Shown piece by piece: positions 23,119-32,517 of a DNA stretch of 64,000 bases. The stretch's first letter is position 1; each line of letters begins with the position of its first letter. The notes under the pieces were generated by a model. That model worked only from the letters and a program-made list of their open reading frames with translations, made no database searches and was not told where the DNA came from. The stretch is from Streptomyces rubiginosohelvolus. Its GTDB lineage: Bacteria; Actinomycetota; Actinomycetes; Streptomycetales; Streptomycetaceae. A program made the position numbers and the translations under genes. Location: positions 1 through 64,000 of the forward strand of contig NZ_BMTW01000015.1 in the NCBI RefSeq assembly GCF_014649875.1. Direction: 5' to 3'.

Positions 23119-26100
23119 ATGGCCGACGCGAACAGCCGGGCGTTACGGAACAAGGTGGCGATCATCGGGATGGGCTGCCGCCTGCCCGGTGGCGCCTCGG
23201 ACCACCGCACGTTCTGGCGGAACCTGGTGGCGGGCAAGGACTGCATCACCCCCACCCCGCCCGACCGGTACGACGTCCGCACCCTCGGCAGCCGGTTCCG
23301 CGACAAACCCGGGCGCCTCGTCGGCGGCCGCGGCGGATACATCGACGGCTTCGACGAGTTCGACCCCGCGTTCTTCGGCATCAGCCCCCGCGAGGCCGAC
23401 CACATGGACCCGCAGCAGCGCAAGCTGCTCGAAGTCGCCTGGGAGGCGCTGGAGGACGGCGGCCAGCGCCCCGCCGACCTCGCCGGAGGCAACGTCGCCG
23501 TCTACGTCGGCGCGTTCACCCTGGACTACAAGATCCTGCAGTTCGCCGACCTGGGCTTCACCTCGCTGGCCGCCCACACCGCGACCGGGACCATGATGAC
23601 GATGGTCTCGAACCGCATCTCGTACTGCTTCGACTTCCGCGGCCCGAGCCTGTCCGTCGACACGGCGTGCAGCTCCTCCCTGGTCGCCGTCCACCTTGCG
23701 TGCCAGGCGCTGCACAACGGGGAGACCGACCTCGCGCTGGCCGGCGGCACCCTGCTGCACATGGCCCCGCAGTACACCGTCGCCGAGACGAAGGGCGGGT
23801 TCCTGTCGCCCGAGGGCCGCTCCCGTACGTTCGACGCCGCCGCCGACGGTTACGTACGGGCCGAAGGCGTCGGCCTGGTCGCGCTGAAGCGGCTGGAGGA
23901 CGCCGTACGGGACGGGGACCGGATCCACGCGGTGATCCTGGCCAGCGGCGTCAACCAGGACGGCCACACCAACGGCATCACCGTGCCCAACCCCGACGCC
24001 CAGGTCGACCTCATCCGCCGGGTCTGCGCCGAGGCGGGCATCACCCCCGGCGACCTCCAGTACATGGAGGCGCACGGCACCTCGACCCCCGTCGGCGACC
24101 CGATCGAGGCGAACGCCCTGGCCCGCGCGCTCGCCGTCGGTCGGGCCCCGGGCGCCCGCGCCTACGTCGGCTCGGTCAAGACGAACATCGGCCACACCGA
24201 ATCCGCCGCCGGGATCGCCGGGCTGATCAAGACCGTGTTGAGCATCGGGCACCGCACGATCCCGCCCCACATCAACCTGGAGAACCTCAACCCCGCCATC
24301 GACCCGGCGACCCTGCCGTACGAGATCCCCACCCGGCCCACCGCCTGGCCCGCCCACGAAGGGCCCGCCCGTGCCGGGGTGAACTCCTTCGGCTTCGGCG
24401 GCACCAACGCCCATGTCGTCCTGGAAGAGGCCCCGCCGCCGCTTCTGCCGGACCCCGGGAACGCCGCCGCCTCCTCCGGGCGTCGCTGGAGCATTCTGCC
24501 GCTCAGCGCCCGCCGCCCGGACGCCCTGGCGGCGATGGCGGCCGGGATCCGGACCGAGCTGGCGGGCGACGACGGCCCGGCCGTCGACCTCGACGACCTC
24601 GGCCACACCCTGGCCCACCGCCGCCAGCACCTGCCCGAACGGCTGGCCGTCGTCCACTCCTCCCGCGCCTCCCTCGACGAGGCCCTGGCCGCCCACGAGC
24701 GCGGCGAGCCCCACCCCCGGGTCGTCCACGGCCGGGCCCGCGACGCCGCCGACCGGGGGCTGGTCTGGGTCTTCACGGGCATGGGCCCCCAGTGGTGGGG
24801 CATGGGCCGTCAACTCCTGGAAGTGGAGCCGGTCTTCCGGGACGCCGTCACCGCGTGCGACCGCGCGCTGCAAGAGTTCGCCGACTGGTCCCTCGTCGAG
24901 GAGCTGACCGCCGACGCATCCGTCTCCCGGATGACCGAGACCTGGCTCGCCCAGCCCGCGAACTTCGCCGTACAGGTCGGCCTCGCCGCCCTGTGGCGGT
25001 CCCACGGGGTGCGCCCCGACGCGGTGGTCGGCCACAGCACCGGCGAGATCGCCGCCTTCCACGCGGCGGGTGTCTACTCCCTGCGGGACGCGGCCAGGAT
25101 CGTCGTGCACCGCAGCCGCCTCCAGCAGACCCTGGCCGGCACGGGCACCATGCTCGCCGTCAGTCTGTCCGAGGACGAGGCGGAGCGCCGGGTGCGCCCC
25201 TACCGCGACCGGGTCTCCGTCGCCGCCGTCAACAGCCCTACCGCGATCACCCTGGCCGGGGACGAGGCGGCGCTGACGCTGCTGGCCGAAGAGCTGCGGG
25301 CCGAGCAGCAGTTCGCGAAGTTCCTCACCGTCGAAGTGCCGTACCACAGCGTCGGCATGGAACGCATCAAGGACGAACTGCTCGCAGAGCTGGCCCCGTT
25401 GGAGCCTCGACCGGCCGAAGTGCCGCTGTATCCGACGGGCGTCGAAGGGACCGCCCGGGGCGAGGAACTCGACGCCGCCTACTGGTGGAAGAACGTCCGC
25501 GACCGGGTCCGGTTCCGCTCGGCCATCGACCGTATCGCCGACGACGGCCACCGGGTCTTCCTGGAGATCGGCCCGCACCCGGTCCTCGGCCACGCGATCC
25601 GCGAATGCCTCGACGCGGGCGGCAGGTCCGCGCTCACCCTGCCCTCGATCCGCCGCCGGGAGGACGAGACCGAGCGCTTCGCCGCCTCCCTCGGTACGCT
25701 CCACACCCTCGGCGTCCCCATCGACTGGGGCCTGCTCCAGCCCACCGGCCGGCCCGTCACCCTGCCCCGTCACCCCTTCCGGCGCGACCGCCACTGGACC
25801 GAGCCCCGCCCGGTCGCCCAGGTCCGGCTCGGCCACCACGACCACCCGCTCCTCGGCCGCCGCACCGACGCCACCGAACCCACCTGGCAGTTACGCCTGG
25901 ACACCGAGGCCCTGCCCTACCTCGCCGACCACCGCATCCAGGACACGGTGGTCCTCCCCGCCGCCGGCTACCTGGAGATGGCGGCCCAGGCCGTCCTGCG
26001 GCTCACCGGCTCCACCACCGCCGTCCTCGCCGACATCGACCTGCGCAAGGCGCTCTTCCTGCCCGACGGCGAGGACCGCACCGTGGAGGTGTCGCTCTCC

Positions 26101-29100
26101 CTGGAGAACGCCGCCTTCACCATCGCCTCCCCGACCGGGGATGACGGCGAACGGGCCGTCCACGCGAGCGGCATCGTCCGCACCGGCCAGCGCCGCCGCA
26201 CCGCTCCGCCGCTCGACGCCCCGGCGATCCGGGCCAGATCCCGCCGCCACATCGAAGGGCCCGACTGCTACACCGCGCTGGCCGCCCTCGGCTACCACTA
26301 CGGCCCCGCCTTCCAAGCCATGGAGGAGGTCTGGATCGGCGCCGACGAGGTCCTCGCCCGCATCCGCCCGCCCCGGGCGATCGGCGACGACGCCGCCGGC
26401 CACCACCTGCACCCCGCCCTGCTCGACGCCTGCTTCCAGACCCTCCTGACCCCGCTGATCCCGGAGACCCCCGAGGACTCCGCCCCGGCCACCGGGATCA
26501 GACTGCCCCTCTCCCTGGACGAGGTCGCCCTCGAACCCATCGGCGACCAGCCGTTCTGGGCCCACGCCACCCTGCTGCCCGCCGACGCGGACACCACCCT
26601 CGGCAACATCGCCCTGTACGCCGACGACGGCACGCCCCTCGGCCGCATCGAGGGCTTCCGCGCCGCGGACGTCGAGAAGGCCGCCACCGCCGTCGCCCGC
26701 ACCACGATCGACTCCTGGCTCGCCGAACCCGTCTGGACCGACTGCCCGCCGCTGCCGGTCGAGGACGCCGGAGCCCCGCCGCAGCACGTGAGCTGGCTGC
26801 TCCTCGCCGACACCGGAGGCCTCGCGGACGCCTTTGCGGCTCTGGCCGACGCCCGGGGCGAACGCTGCCGCCTGGTGCGCCGGGGCGCGGCCTACACCGC
26901 CTCCGCCGACGGCCGCACCTACACCGTCGACCCCGCGTCCGACGCCGACCTGCGACGCCTCTTCGCCGACCTCGACCGCGACGGCGGGCCCTTCCGGGGA
27001 ACCGTCCTGCACCTGTGGAACCTCGACGCCCCCGCCCTCGCCGCGTGCGACCGGACCGCCCTCCGTGACCACACCGGCGCGGGCGCCTACTCCCTGATCG
27101 CACTGGCCCGGCTGCTGTCCGCCCGGGGCGCAGGAGGCCGCCTGCACATCGTCACCCGGGGCGCCCAGCCCGCCCTGCCCGGCGAAGCACCCGAACCCCT
27201 CGGAGCACCCGCCTGGGGCATCGGCCGCGTCCTGCGCCACCAGGAACTGACCGAGCACCCCGGCAAACTCATCGACCTCGACCCCCGGCGGCAGCCCGGC
27301 CCCGACGGCGACCGGGCCGAAGCCGCCGCACTGCTGGCCGAAGCGCTGACCGACGACGAAGCGGAGATCGCTCTGCGCGACGGCGGCCGCCGCACCGGCC
27401 GCCTCCGCCTCGCCGGGAGCCTGACCCGGCCGCTGCCCCTGCGCCTGCGGGCCGACGGAAGCTACCTGGTCACCGGTGCGTTCGGCGCGCTCGGCCGACT
27501 GCTGTGCCGCACGCTCGTACGCCGGGGAGCCCGCCGGATCGTGCTGGTCGGGCGCACCCCCGTACCGCCCCGGGAGAAGTGGGCCGGAACCGACCCCGCC
27601 ACCGCCGAGGGCCGGGCCGTGGCCCTGCTCCGCGAGCTGGAGGCGCTCGGCGCGCACCCGGTTCCGGCGACGTTCGACATCACCGACGAGGACGCCCTGA
27701 CCGGCTGGCTCGACGCCCACCGGCGCAGCGGAGCGCCGTCCGTACGCGGAGTGTTCCACCTCGCCGGCCAGGTCCGCGACACGCTCGTCGCCGACCTCGA
27801 CCGGGCCGCCTTCGACGCCGTCCACGACCCCAAGACCGTCGGCGCCCACCTCCTGCACCGGCACCTGCGGGACGAACCCCTCGACCACTTCGTGCTGTTC
27901 GCCTCGATCGCCTCCCTGCTCACCACGGCGGGCCAGACCAACTACGCCGCCGGGAACGCCTTCCTGGACGCCCTCGCCCATCACCGCCGCGCCCAGGGAC
28001 TGCCCGCGCTCAGCCTGGACTGGGGCCCCTGGGCCACCGGCATGATCGAAGAACTCGGCCTGGTCGAGCATTACGTGCAGAGCCGGGGCATGAGCTCGCT
28101 CTCCCCGGACACGGGCATGGCCGTACTGGAACGCGTCATCGGCCAGGACCACGCCCAGCTCGTCGTCGCCACCGTCGTCGACTGGCAGGTCTTCCTCGCC
28201 TGGTACCCGTCCCCGCCGCCGCTCGTCGCCGACCTCGCGGCAGCCGCCGTCCCGCCCACGGACACCACCTCCGGCAACGGGTTCCTCGACACCTTCCGCA
28301 CCACCGGGGAGGAAGCCCGGCGCGCCCTCGTCACCGAGCGGTTCGCCGCCCTGGCCGCCACCGTGCTGCGTACCGGCGCCGACCGCATCGACCCCGCCAC
28401 CGGCCTCGGCGAACTCGGCCTCGACTCGCTCCTCGCCATGGAGCTACGGGCCCGCATCCACGCCGAACTCGGCGTCGCCCTGCCCGTGGTCGCCCTGCTC
28501 AGCGGCACCCCGGCCGGGGAACTCGCCGGGCGGCTCCACGACGGACTCACCGCCCTGGCCTCGGCGGAAGACCCCGCAGGGGCGACGCGGGCGGTCCAAC
28601 TCCACAGCGACGAGCGGCAGTACCCCCTGACCCAGAACCAGAAGGCGCTCTGGTTCCTCAAGCACCTGAACCCCGACGGGTACGCGTACAACATCGGCGG
28701 AGCCGTCGAGGTGAACGTCGCCCTCGAACCGGACCTGATGTTCGACGCCGTCCGCCGGCTCATCGCCCGCCACCCCGCGCTGCGCACCAACTTCCTCCTG
28801 GAGGACGGGCAGGCCGTGCAGCGGGTCTCCGAGGACGCCAGGACCGACCTCGCCCTCTTCGACGTCCGGGGCGAGGACTGGGACACCATCCACGCCACCA
28901 TCGTCGAGGAGTACCGCAAGCCCTATGACCTCGCCCACGACCCGCTGATCCGCTTCCGCCTCTTCCAACGTGGCCCGGACCGCTGGATCATCATGAAGGC
29001 CGTCCACCACATCGTCTCGGACGCCATCTCCACCTTCACCTTCATCGAGGAACTCCTCGCCATCTACGAGGCGTTGCGCCGCAACCAGGAGCCCCAGCTC

Positions 29101-32100
29101 CCGCCGGTCGAGGCCCGCTACCTCGACTTCCTCAACCAGCAGAACGCCTTCCTGGCCGGCCCCGAGGCCGCGGGCATGCTCGACTACTGGCGGTCCCATC
29201 TGCCGGCCGAGGTCCCGCTCCTGGACCTCCCCGTCGACAGACCGCGCCCGGCGGTCCAGACCCACAACGGCGCCTCGGAGTTCTTCGTCCTCGACGACGA
29301 GCTGAGCGCCCGCGTCCACGCCCTGGCCCGGACGCACGGCGTCACCCCGTTCATGGTGCTGCTCAGCGCCTACTACCTCCTGCTGCACCGCTACTCCGGG
29401 CAGGACCACATCGTCGTCGGCAGCCCGGTGACCGGCCGCACCCGGCAGGACTTCGCCTCCGTGTACGGCTACTTCGTCAACCCGCTTCCCCTGCACGCCG
29501 ACCTGTCCGACGACCCGAGCGTCGCCGAACTGCTGCAACAGGTCCGCCGGACCGTGCTCGGCGGCCTGGACAACCAGGAGTACCCCTTCGTCCTCCTCGT
29601 CGAGGAACTGGGCCTCCAGCACGACCCCAGCCGCTCCGCCGTCTTCCAGGCGATGTTCATCCTCCTCACCCACAAGGTGGCCACCCAGCAGTACGGGTAC
29701 CGCCTGGAATACATCGAACTACCTGAGGAGGAAGGCCAGTTCGACATAACCCTGTCGGCCTACGAGGACGAGGCGGAGGGCCGGTTCCACTGCGTGTTCA
29801 AGTACAACACCGACCTCTTCCTCCCCGAGACCATGCGTCGCATGGCCGCCCACTACACCCGCCTTCTCGACGGGATGACCCGCGCCCCGGGCGAACAGCC
29901 CGCCTCCCGGCTCGCGATGCTCGGCGACCGGGAGCGGGAGGGGCTCGTGGGGGAGTGGAGCCGCCCGGCCCTGCCGTCCACCGGCCACCGGGACGACGAG
30001 CCGTTCACCCCGGTCCACACGCTGATCGCCCGCGCCGCCGCCGAACACCCCACGGCCGTCGCCGTCACCACCCCTTCCCCGCACGGCGAGGCACACCGGC
30101 TGACCTACGCGGAACTGGAACGGCGTGCCGCCGATACCGCTGCCCGTCTGCGGACGCTCGGGATCGGCGAAGGGGCGGTGGTCGTGCTCCGCCTGGACAA
30201 GTCGCCCGAGCTGATCGTCGCCCTGCTCGCCGTGCTCAAGGCCGGCGCCGCCTACCTCCCGGTCCGGCCCGACCAGCCGGCCGACCGGCTCGCCCATCTC
30301 GTATCGGCCACCGGAGCGGAACTCGTCCTCGTCGCCGACGACGCCGGGCCCGGGGCGCAGGGGGCGACCGGCGCGCTGACCGTCCCCACGCTCACCCTCT
30401 CCGCCCTGGCCCGCACCGAGCCGCACCCGGAGGGACCGGCGGCCCAGGCCGCTCCGGACTCGCCCGCGTACGTCATCACCACCTCCGGCTCCACCGGCCG
30501 CCCCAAGGCCGTCCGCGTCAGCCACCGCAACCTCGCGTCCGCCCAGGCCGCATGGCGGCAGGCGTACCGGCTGGACACCGACGTGACGACCCACCTCCAG
30601 ATGGCCGAACCCTCCTTCGACGTGTTCACCGGCGACCTGGTGCGCGCCCTGTGCTCGGGCGGCACGCTCGTCCTGGCCGACCGCGACCTCCTCTTCGACA
30701 CCACCCGCCTCTACCGCACGATGCGTCAGGAGCGTGTGGACTGCGCGGAGTTCGTGCCCGCCGTCGTACGCGGACTGATGGACCACTGCGCGCGGCAGGG
30801 ACTGCGGCTGGACTTCCTGCGGCTGCTGGTGGTCGGCTCGGACGCCTGGAGCGTGGGGGAGTACCGCAGGCTGTCCGAGCTGTGCGGACCCGGCACCCGC
30901 CTCGTCAACTCCTACGGCCTCACCGAAGCGACCATCGACAGCGCGTACTTCGAAGGCCCCGTCGACGCCCTGGAACCCGGCGCGATGGTCCCGATCGGCC
31001 GCCCCCTCCCCAACAGCACCCTCCACATCCTCGACGCCCACGGCGAACCCGTCCCGCCCGGCGTGCCCGGCGAACTCTGGATCGGCGGCGACGGCGTCGC
31101 CCTCGGCTACGCCGGAGACCCCGAGCAGACCGGCGAACGCTTCGTCACCCGTACGCTCTCCAGGGCCGCCGACGCCCGCGCCGAACGGCTCTACCGCACC
31201 GGCGACATCGCCCGCTGGGACGCGCACGGCCGGGTCCATCTGCTCGGCCGGACCGACGGACAGATCAAACTGCGCGGTCACCGCATCGAGATCGGCGAGA
31301 TCGAGGCGCACCTGGCCCAGTGGCCCCCGATCGCCCGGGCCGTCGTCACCGTACGCACCGACACCGGGGGAGACGCGGCCCTCTGCGCCTACTGCGTACC
31401 GGAGGCCGGCGCGGCTCTGGACGTCCGGGCGCTGCGCCGCCATCTGGCCCGCTCGCTGCCCTCGTACATGATCCCGTCCCACTTCACCGAGCTGCCCGCC
31501 CTGCCGCTCACCGCCAACGGCAAGGTCGACACGGCCGCACTGCCCGCCCCGCGGGCCGAGGCGGGCGACCGGCCGTACGAGGAGCCCGTGACCCTGTACG
31601 AGGTGAGCGTCGCCCGGCACTGGAAGACGCTGCTGGGGTGCGAACGGGTCGGCCTGGAGGACGACTTCTTCGAACTCGGCGGCAGCTCGATCAAGCTCAT
31701 CGAGCTCCTCCACCACCTGCGCACCGAGTTCGGCATCGGCGTTCCCGTCAGCAGGCTCTACCAGGTCACCACCCTGCACGGCATGGCCGCCACGGTGCAG
31801 GACGTCCTGCTCGGGGCGAGCGCCGAGGAGTTGCCCAGCCTGACCTTCAACGCCGGACAGCACCCCGTCCTCTTCTGCTTCCCGCCCGCCGGCGGCCACG
31901 GGCTCGTCTACCGGGGCCTGGCCGCCCGGCTCCCCGACCACCGCGTCATCGGCTTCAATTACCTCCCCGGCGACGACAAGATCGCCCGGTACGCCGACCT
32001 GATCGAGGCCGACCAGCCCGAAGGACCCTGCCTGCTCCTCGGCTACTCCCTCGGCGGCAACCTCGCCTTCGAGACGGCCAAGGAGCTGGAGCGGCGCGGC

Positions 32101-32517
32101 CGCCGCGTCGCCCATGTCGTCATCCTCGACTCCCGCCGCATCCTCACCGCCTACGAACCGGACGCCTCCGGCATCGCGGCCTTCGAGGCCGAACTCGGCG
32201 ACCACGTACGCAAACACACCGGATCCGACGCCGTCACCCACGAGACCCTCGCCCACGCCGCCGAGTACCTCGCGTTCTGCGGGCGCACCCCCAACACCGG
32301 CACGGTCGCCGCGACGGTCACCGTCATCACCGACGAGGAGAAGGCCGCCCTCTACGCCGCCGGGGAGCACGGCACCTGGCACGGCAGCTCCACCGGCGCC
32401 ACCGCCGTCCTGCGCGGCTCCGGGGTCCACGCCGACATGCTCGACGCCAAACACCTCCCCCGCAACGCCCAGTTGGTGCGGTCGGTCATCGCGGGGGAGG
32501 CGCCCCATGGCGGCTGA
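23119..32517 (+). CDS. ftdB: iterative hybrid PKS-NRPS of a polycyclic tetramate macrolactam (FtdB-like)
   Basis: 3132 residues, one PKS and one NRPS module. KS about 10-440 (Cys184, His319, His359). AT about 555-850 (GHS640TG, VPYHS at 741-744, malonyl expected). DH about 910-1190 (His938, Asp1103, Gln1107; HxxxG reads HxxxD). KR about 1430-1620 (GAFGALG at 1453, Ser1596, Tyr1609, Asn1613). ACP Ser1770. C about 1835-2270 (HHIVSD at 1963). A about 2300-2800, Stachelhaus residues read as DVGELVSIDK, close to the ornithine code. PCP Ser2857. TE Ser2977-Asp3004-His3104. There is no ER or MT. In this family the single PKS module works iteratively to make two polyene acyl chains joined to the two amines of ornithine, and the TE performs Dieckmann-type release to the tetramate. 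Confidence 0.95.
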   Translation: MADANSRALRNKVAIIGMGCRLPGGASDHRTFWRNLVAGKDCITPTPPDRYDVRTLGSRFRDKPGRLVGGRGGYIDGFDEFDPAFFGISPREADHMDPQQRKLLEVAWEALEDGGQRPADLAGGNVAVYVGAFTLDYKILQFADLGFTSLAAHTATGTMMTMVSNRISYCFDFRGPSLSVDTACSSSLVAVHLACQALHNGETDLALAGGTLLHMAPQYTVAETKGGFLSPEGRSRTFDAAADGYVRAEGVGLVALKRLEDAVRDGDRIHAVILASGVNQDGHTNGITVPNPDAQVDLIRRVCAEAGITPGDLQYMEAHGTSTPVGDPIEANALARALAVGRAPGARAYVGSVKTNIGHTESAAGIAGLIKTVLSIGHRTIPPHINLENLNPAIDPATLPYEIPTRPTAWPAHEGPARAGVNSFGFGGTNAHVVLEEAPPPLLPDPGNAAASSGRRWSILPLSARRPDALAAMAAGIRTELAGDDGPAVDLDDLGHTLAHRRQHLPERLAVVHSSRASLDEALAAHERGEPHPRVVHGRARDAADRGLVWVFTGMGPQWWGMGRQLLEVEPVFRDAVTACDRALQEFADWSLVEELTADASVSRMTETWLAQPANFAVQVGLAALWRSHGVRPDAVVGHSTGEIAAFHAAGVYSLRDAARIVVHRSRLQQTLAGTGTMLAVSLSEDEAERRVRPYRDRVSVAAVNSPTAITLAGDEAALTLLAEELRAEQQFAKFLTVEVPYHSVGMERIKDELLAELAPLEPRPAEVPLYPTGVEGTARGEELDAAYWWKNVRDRVRFRSAIDRIADDGHRVFLEIGPHPVLGHAIRECLDAGGRSALTLPSIRRREDETERFAASLGTLHTLGVPIDWGLLQPTGRPVTLPRHPFRRDRHWTEPRPVAQVRLGHHDHPLLGRRTDATEPTWQLRLDTEALPYLADHRIQDTVVLPAAGYLEMAAQAVLRLTGSTTAVLADIDLRKALFLPDGEDRTVEVSLSLENAAFTIASPTGDDGERAVHASGIVRTGQRRRTAPPLDAPAIRARSRRHIEGPDCYTALAALGYHYGPAFQAMEEVWIGADEVLARIRPPRAIGDDAAGHHLHPALLDACFQTLLTPLIPETPEDSAPATGIRLPLSLDEVALEPIGDQPFWAHATLLPADADTTLGNIALYADDGTPLGRIEGFRAADVEKAATAVARTTIDSWLAEPVWTDCPPLPVEDAGAPPQHVSWLLLADTGGLADAFAALADARGERCRLVRRGAAYTASADGRTYTVDPASDADLRRLFADLDRDGGPFRGTVLHLWNLDAPALAACDRTALRDHTGAGAYSLIALARLLSARGAGGRLHIVTRGAQPALPGEAPEPLGAPAWGIGRVLRHQELTEHPGKLIDLDPRRQPGPDGDRAEAAALLAEALTDDEAEIALRDGGRRTGRLRLAGSLTRPLPLRLRADGSYLVTGAFGALGRLLCRTLVRRGARRIVLVGRTPVPPREKWAGTDPATAEGRAVALLRELEALGAHPVPATFDITDEDALTGWLDAHRRSGAPSVRGVFHLAGQVRDTLVADLDRAAFDAVHDPKTVGAHLLHRHLRDEPLDHFVLFASIASLLTTAGQTNYAAGNAFLDALAHHRRAQGLPALSLDWGPWATGMIEELGLVEHYVQSRGMSSLSPDTGMAVLERVIGQDHAQLVVATVVDWQVFLAWYPSPPPLVADLAAAAVPPTDTTSGNGFLDTFRTTGEEARRALVTERFAALAATVLRTGADRIDPATGLGELGLDSLLAMELRARIHAELGVALPVVALLSGTPAGELAGRLHDGLTALASAEDPAGATRAVQLHSDERQYPLTQNQKALWFLKHLNPDGYAYNIGGAVEVNVALEPDLMFDAVRRLIARHPALRTNFLLEDGQAVQRVSEDARTDLALFDVRGEDWDTIHATIVEEYRKPYDLAHDPLIRFRLFQRGPDRWIIMKAVHHIVSDAISTFTFIEELLAIYEALRRNQEPQLPPVEARYLDFLNQQNAFLAGPEAAGMLDYWRSHLPAEVPLLDLPVDRPRPAVQTHNGASEFFVLDDELSARVHALARTHGVTPFMVLLSAYYLLLHRYSGQDHIVVGSPVTGRTRQDFASVYGYFVNPLPLHADLSDDPSVAELLQQVRRTVLGGLDNQEYPFVLLVEELGLQHDPSRSAVFQAMFILLTHKVATQQYGYRLEYIELPEEEGQFDITLSAYEDEAEGRFHCVFKYNTDLFLPETMRRMAAHYTRLLDGMTRAPGEQPASRLAMLGDREREGLVGEWSRPALPSTGHRDDEPFTPVHTLIARAAAEHPTAVAVTTPSPHGEAHRLTYAELERRAADTAARLRTLGIGEGAVVVLRLDKSPELIVALLAVLKAGAAYLPVRPDQPADRLAHLVSATGAELVLVADDAGPGAQGATGALTVPTLTLSALARTEPHPEGPAAQAAPDSPAYVITTSGSTGRPKAVRVSHRNLASAQAAWRQAYRLDTDVTTHLQMAEPSFDVFTGDLVRALCSGGTLVLADRDLLFDTTRLYRTMRQERVDCAEFVPAVVRGLMDHCARQGLRLDFLRLLVVGSDAWSVGEYRRLSELCGPGTRLVNSYGLTEATIDSAYFEGPVDALEPGAMVPIGRPLPNSTLHILDAHGEPVPPGVPGELWIGGDGVALGYAGDPEQTGERFVTRTLSRAADARAERLYRTGDIARWDAHGRVHLLGRTDGQIKLRGHRIEIGEIEAHLAQWPPIARAVVTVRTDTGGDAALCAYCVPEAGAALDVRALRRHLARSLPSYMIPSHFTELPALPLTANGKVDTAALPAPRAEAGDRPYEEPVTLYEVSVARHWKTLLGCERVGLEDDFFELGGSSIKLIELLHHLRTEFGIGVPVSRLYQVTTLHGMAATVQDVLLGASAEELPSLTFNAGQHPVLFCFPPAGGHGLVYRGLAARLPDHRVIGFNYLPGDDKIARYADLIEADQPEGPCLLLGYSLGGNLAFETAKELERRGRRVAHVVILDSRRILTAYEPDASGIAAFEAELGDHVRKHTGSDAVTHETLAHAAEYLAFCGRTPNTGTVAATVTVITDEEKAALYAAGEHGTWHGSSTGATAVLRGSGVHADMLDAKHLPRNAQLVRSVIAGEAPHGG

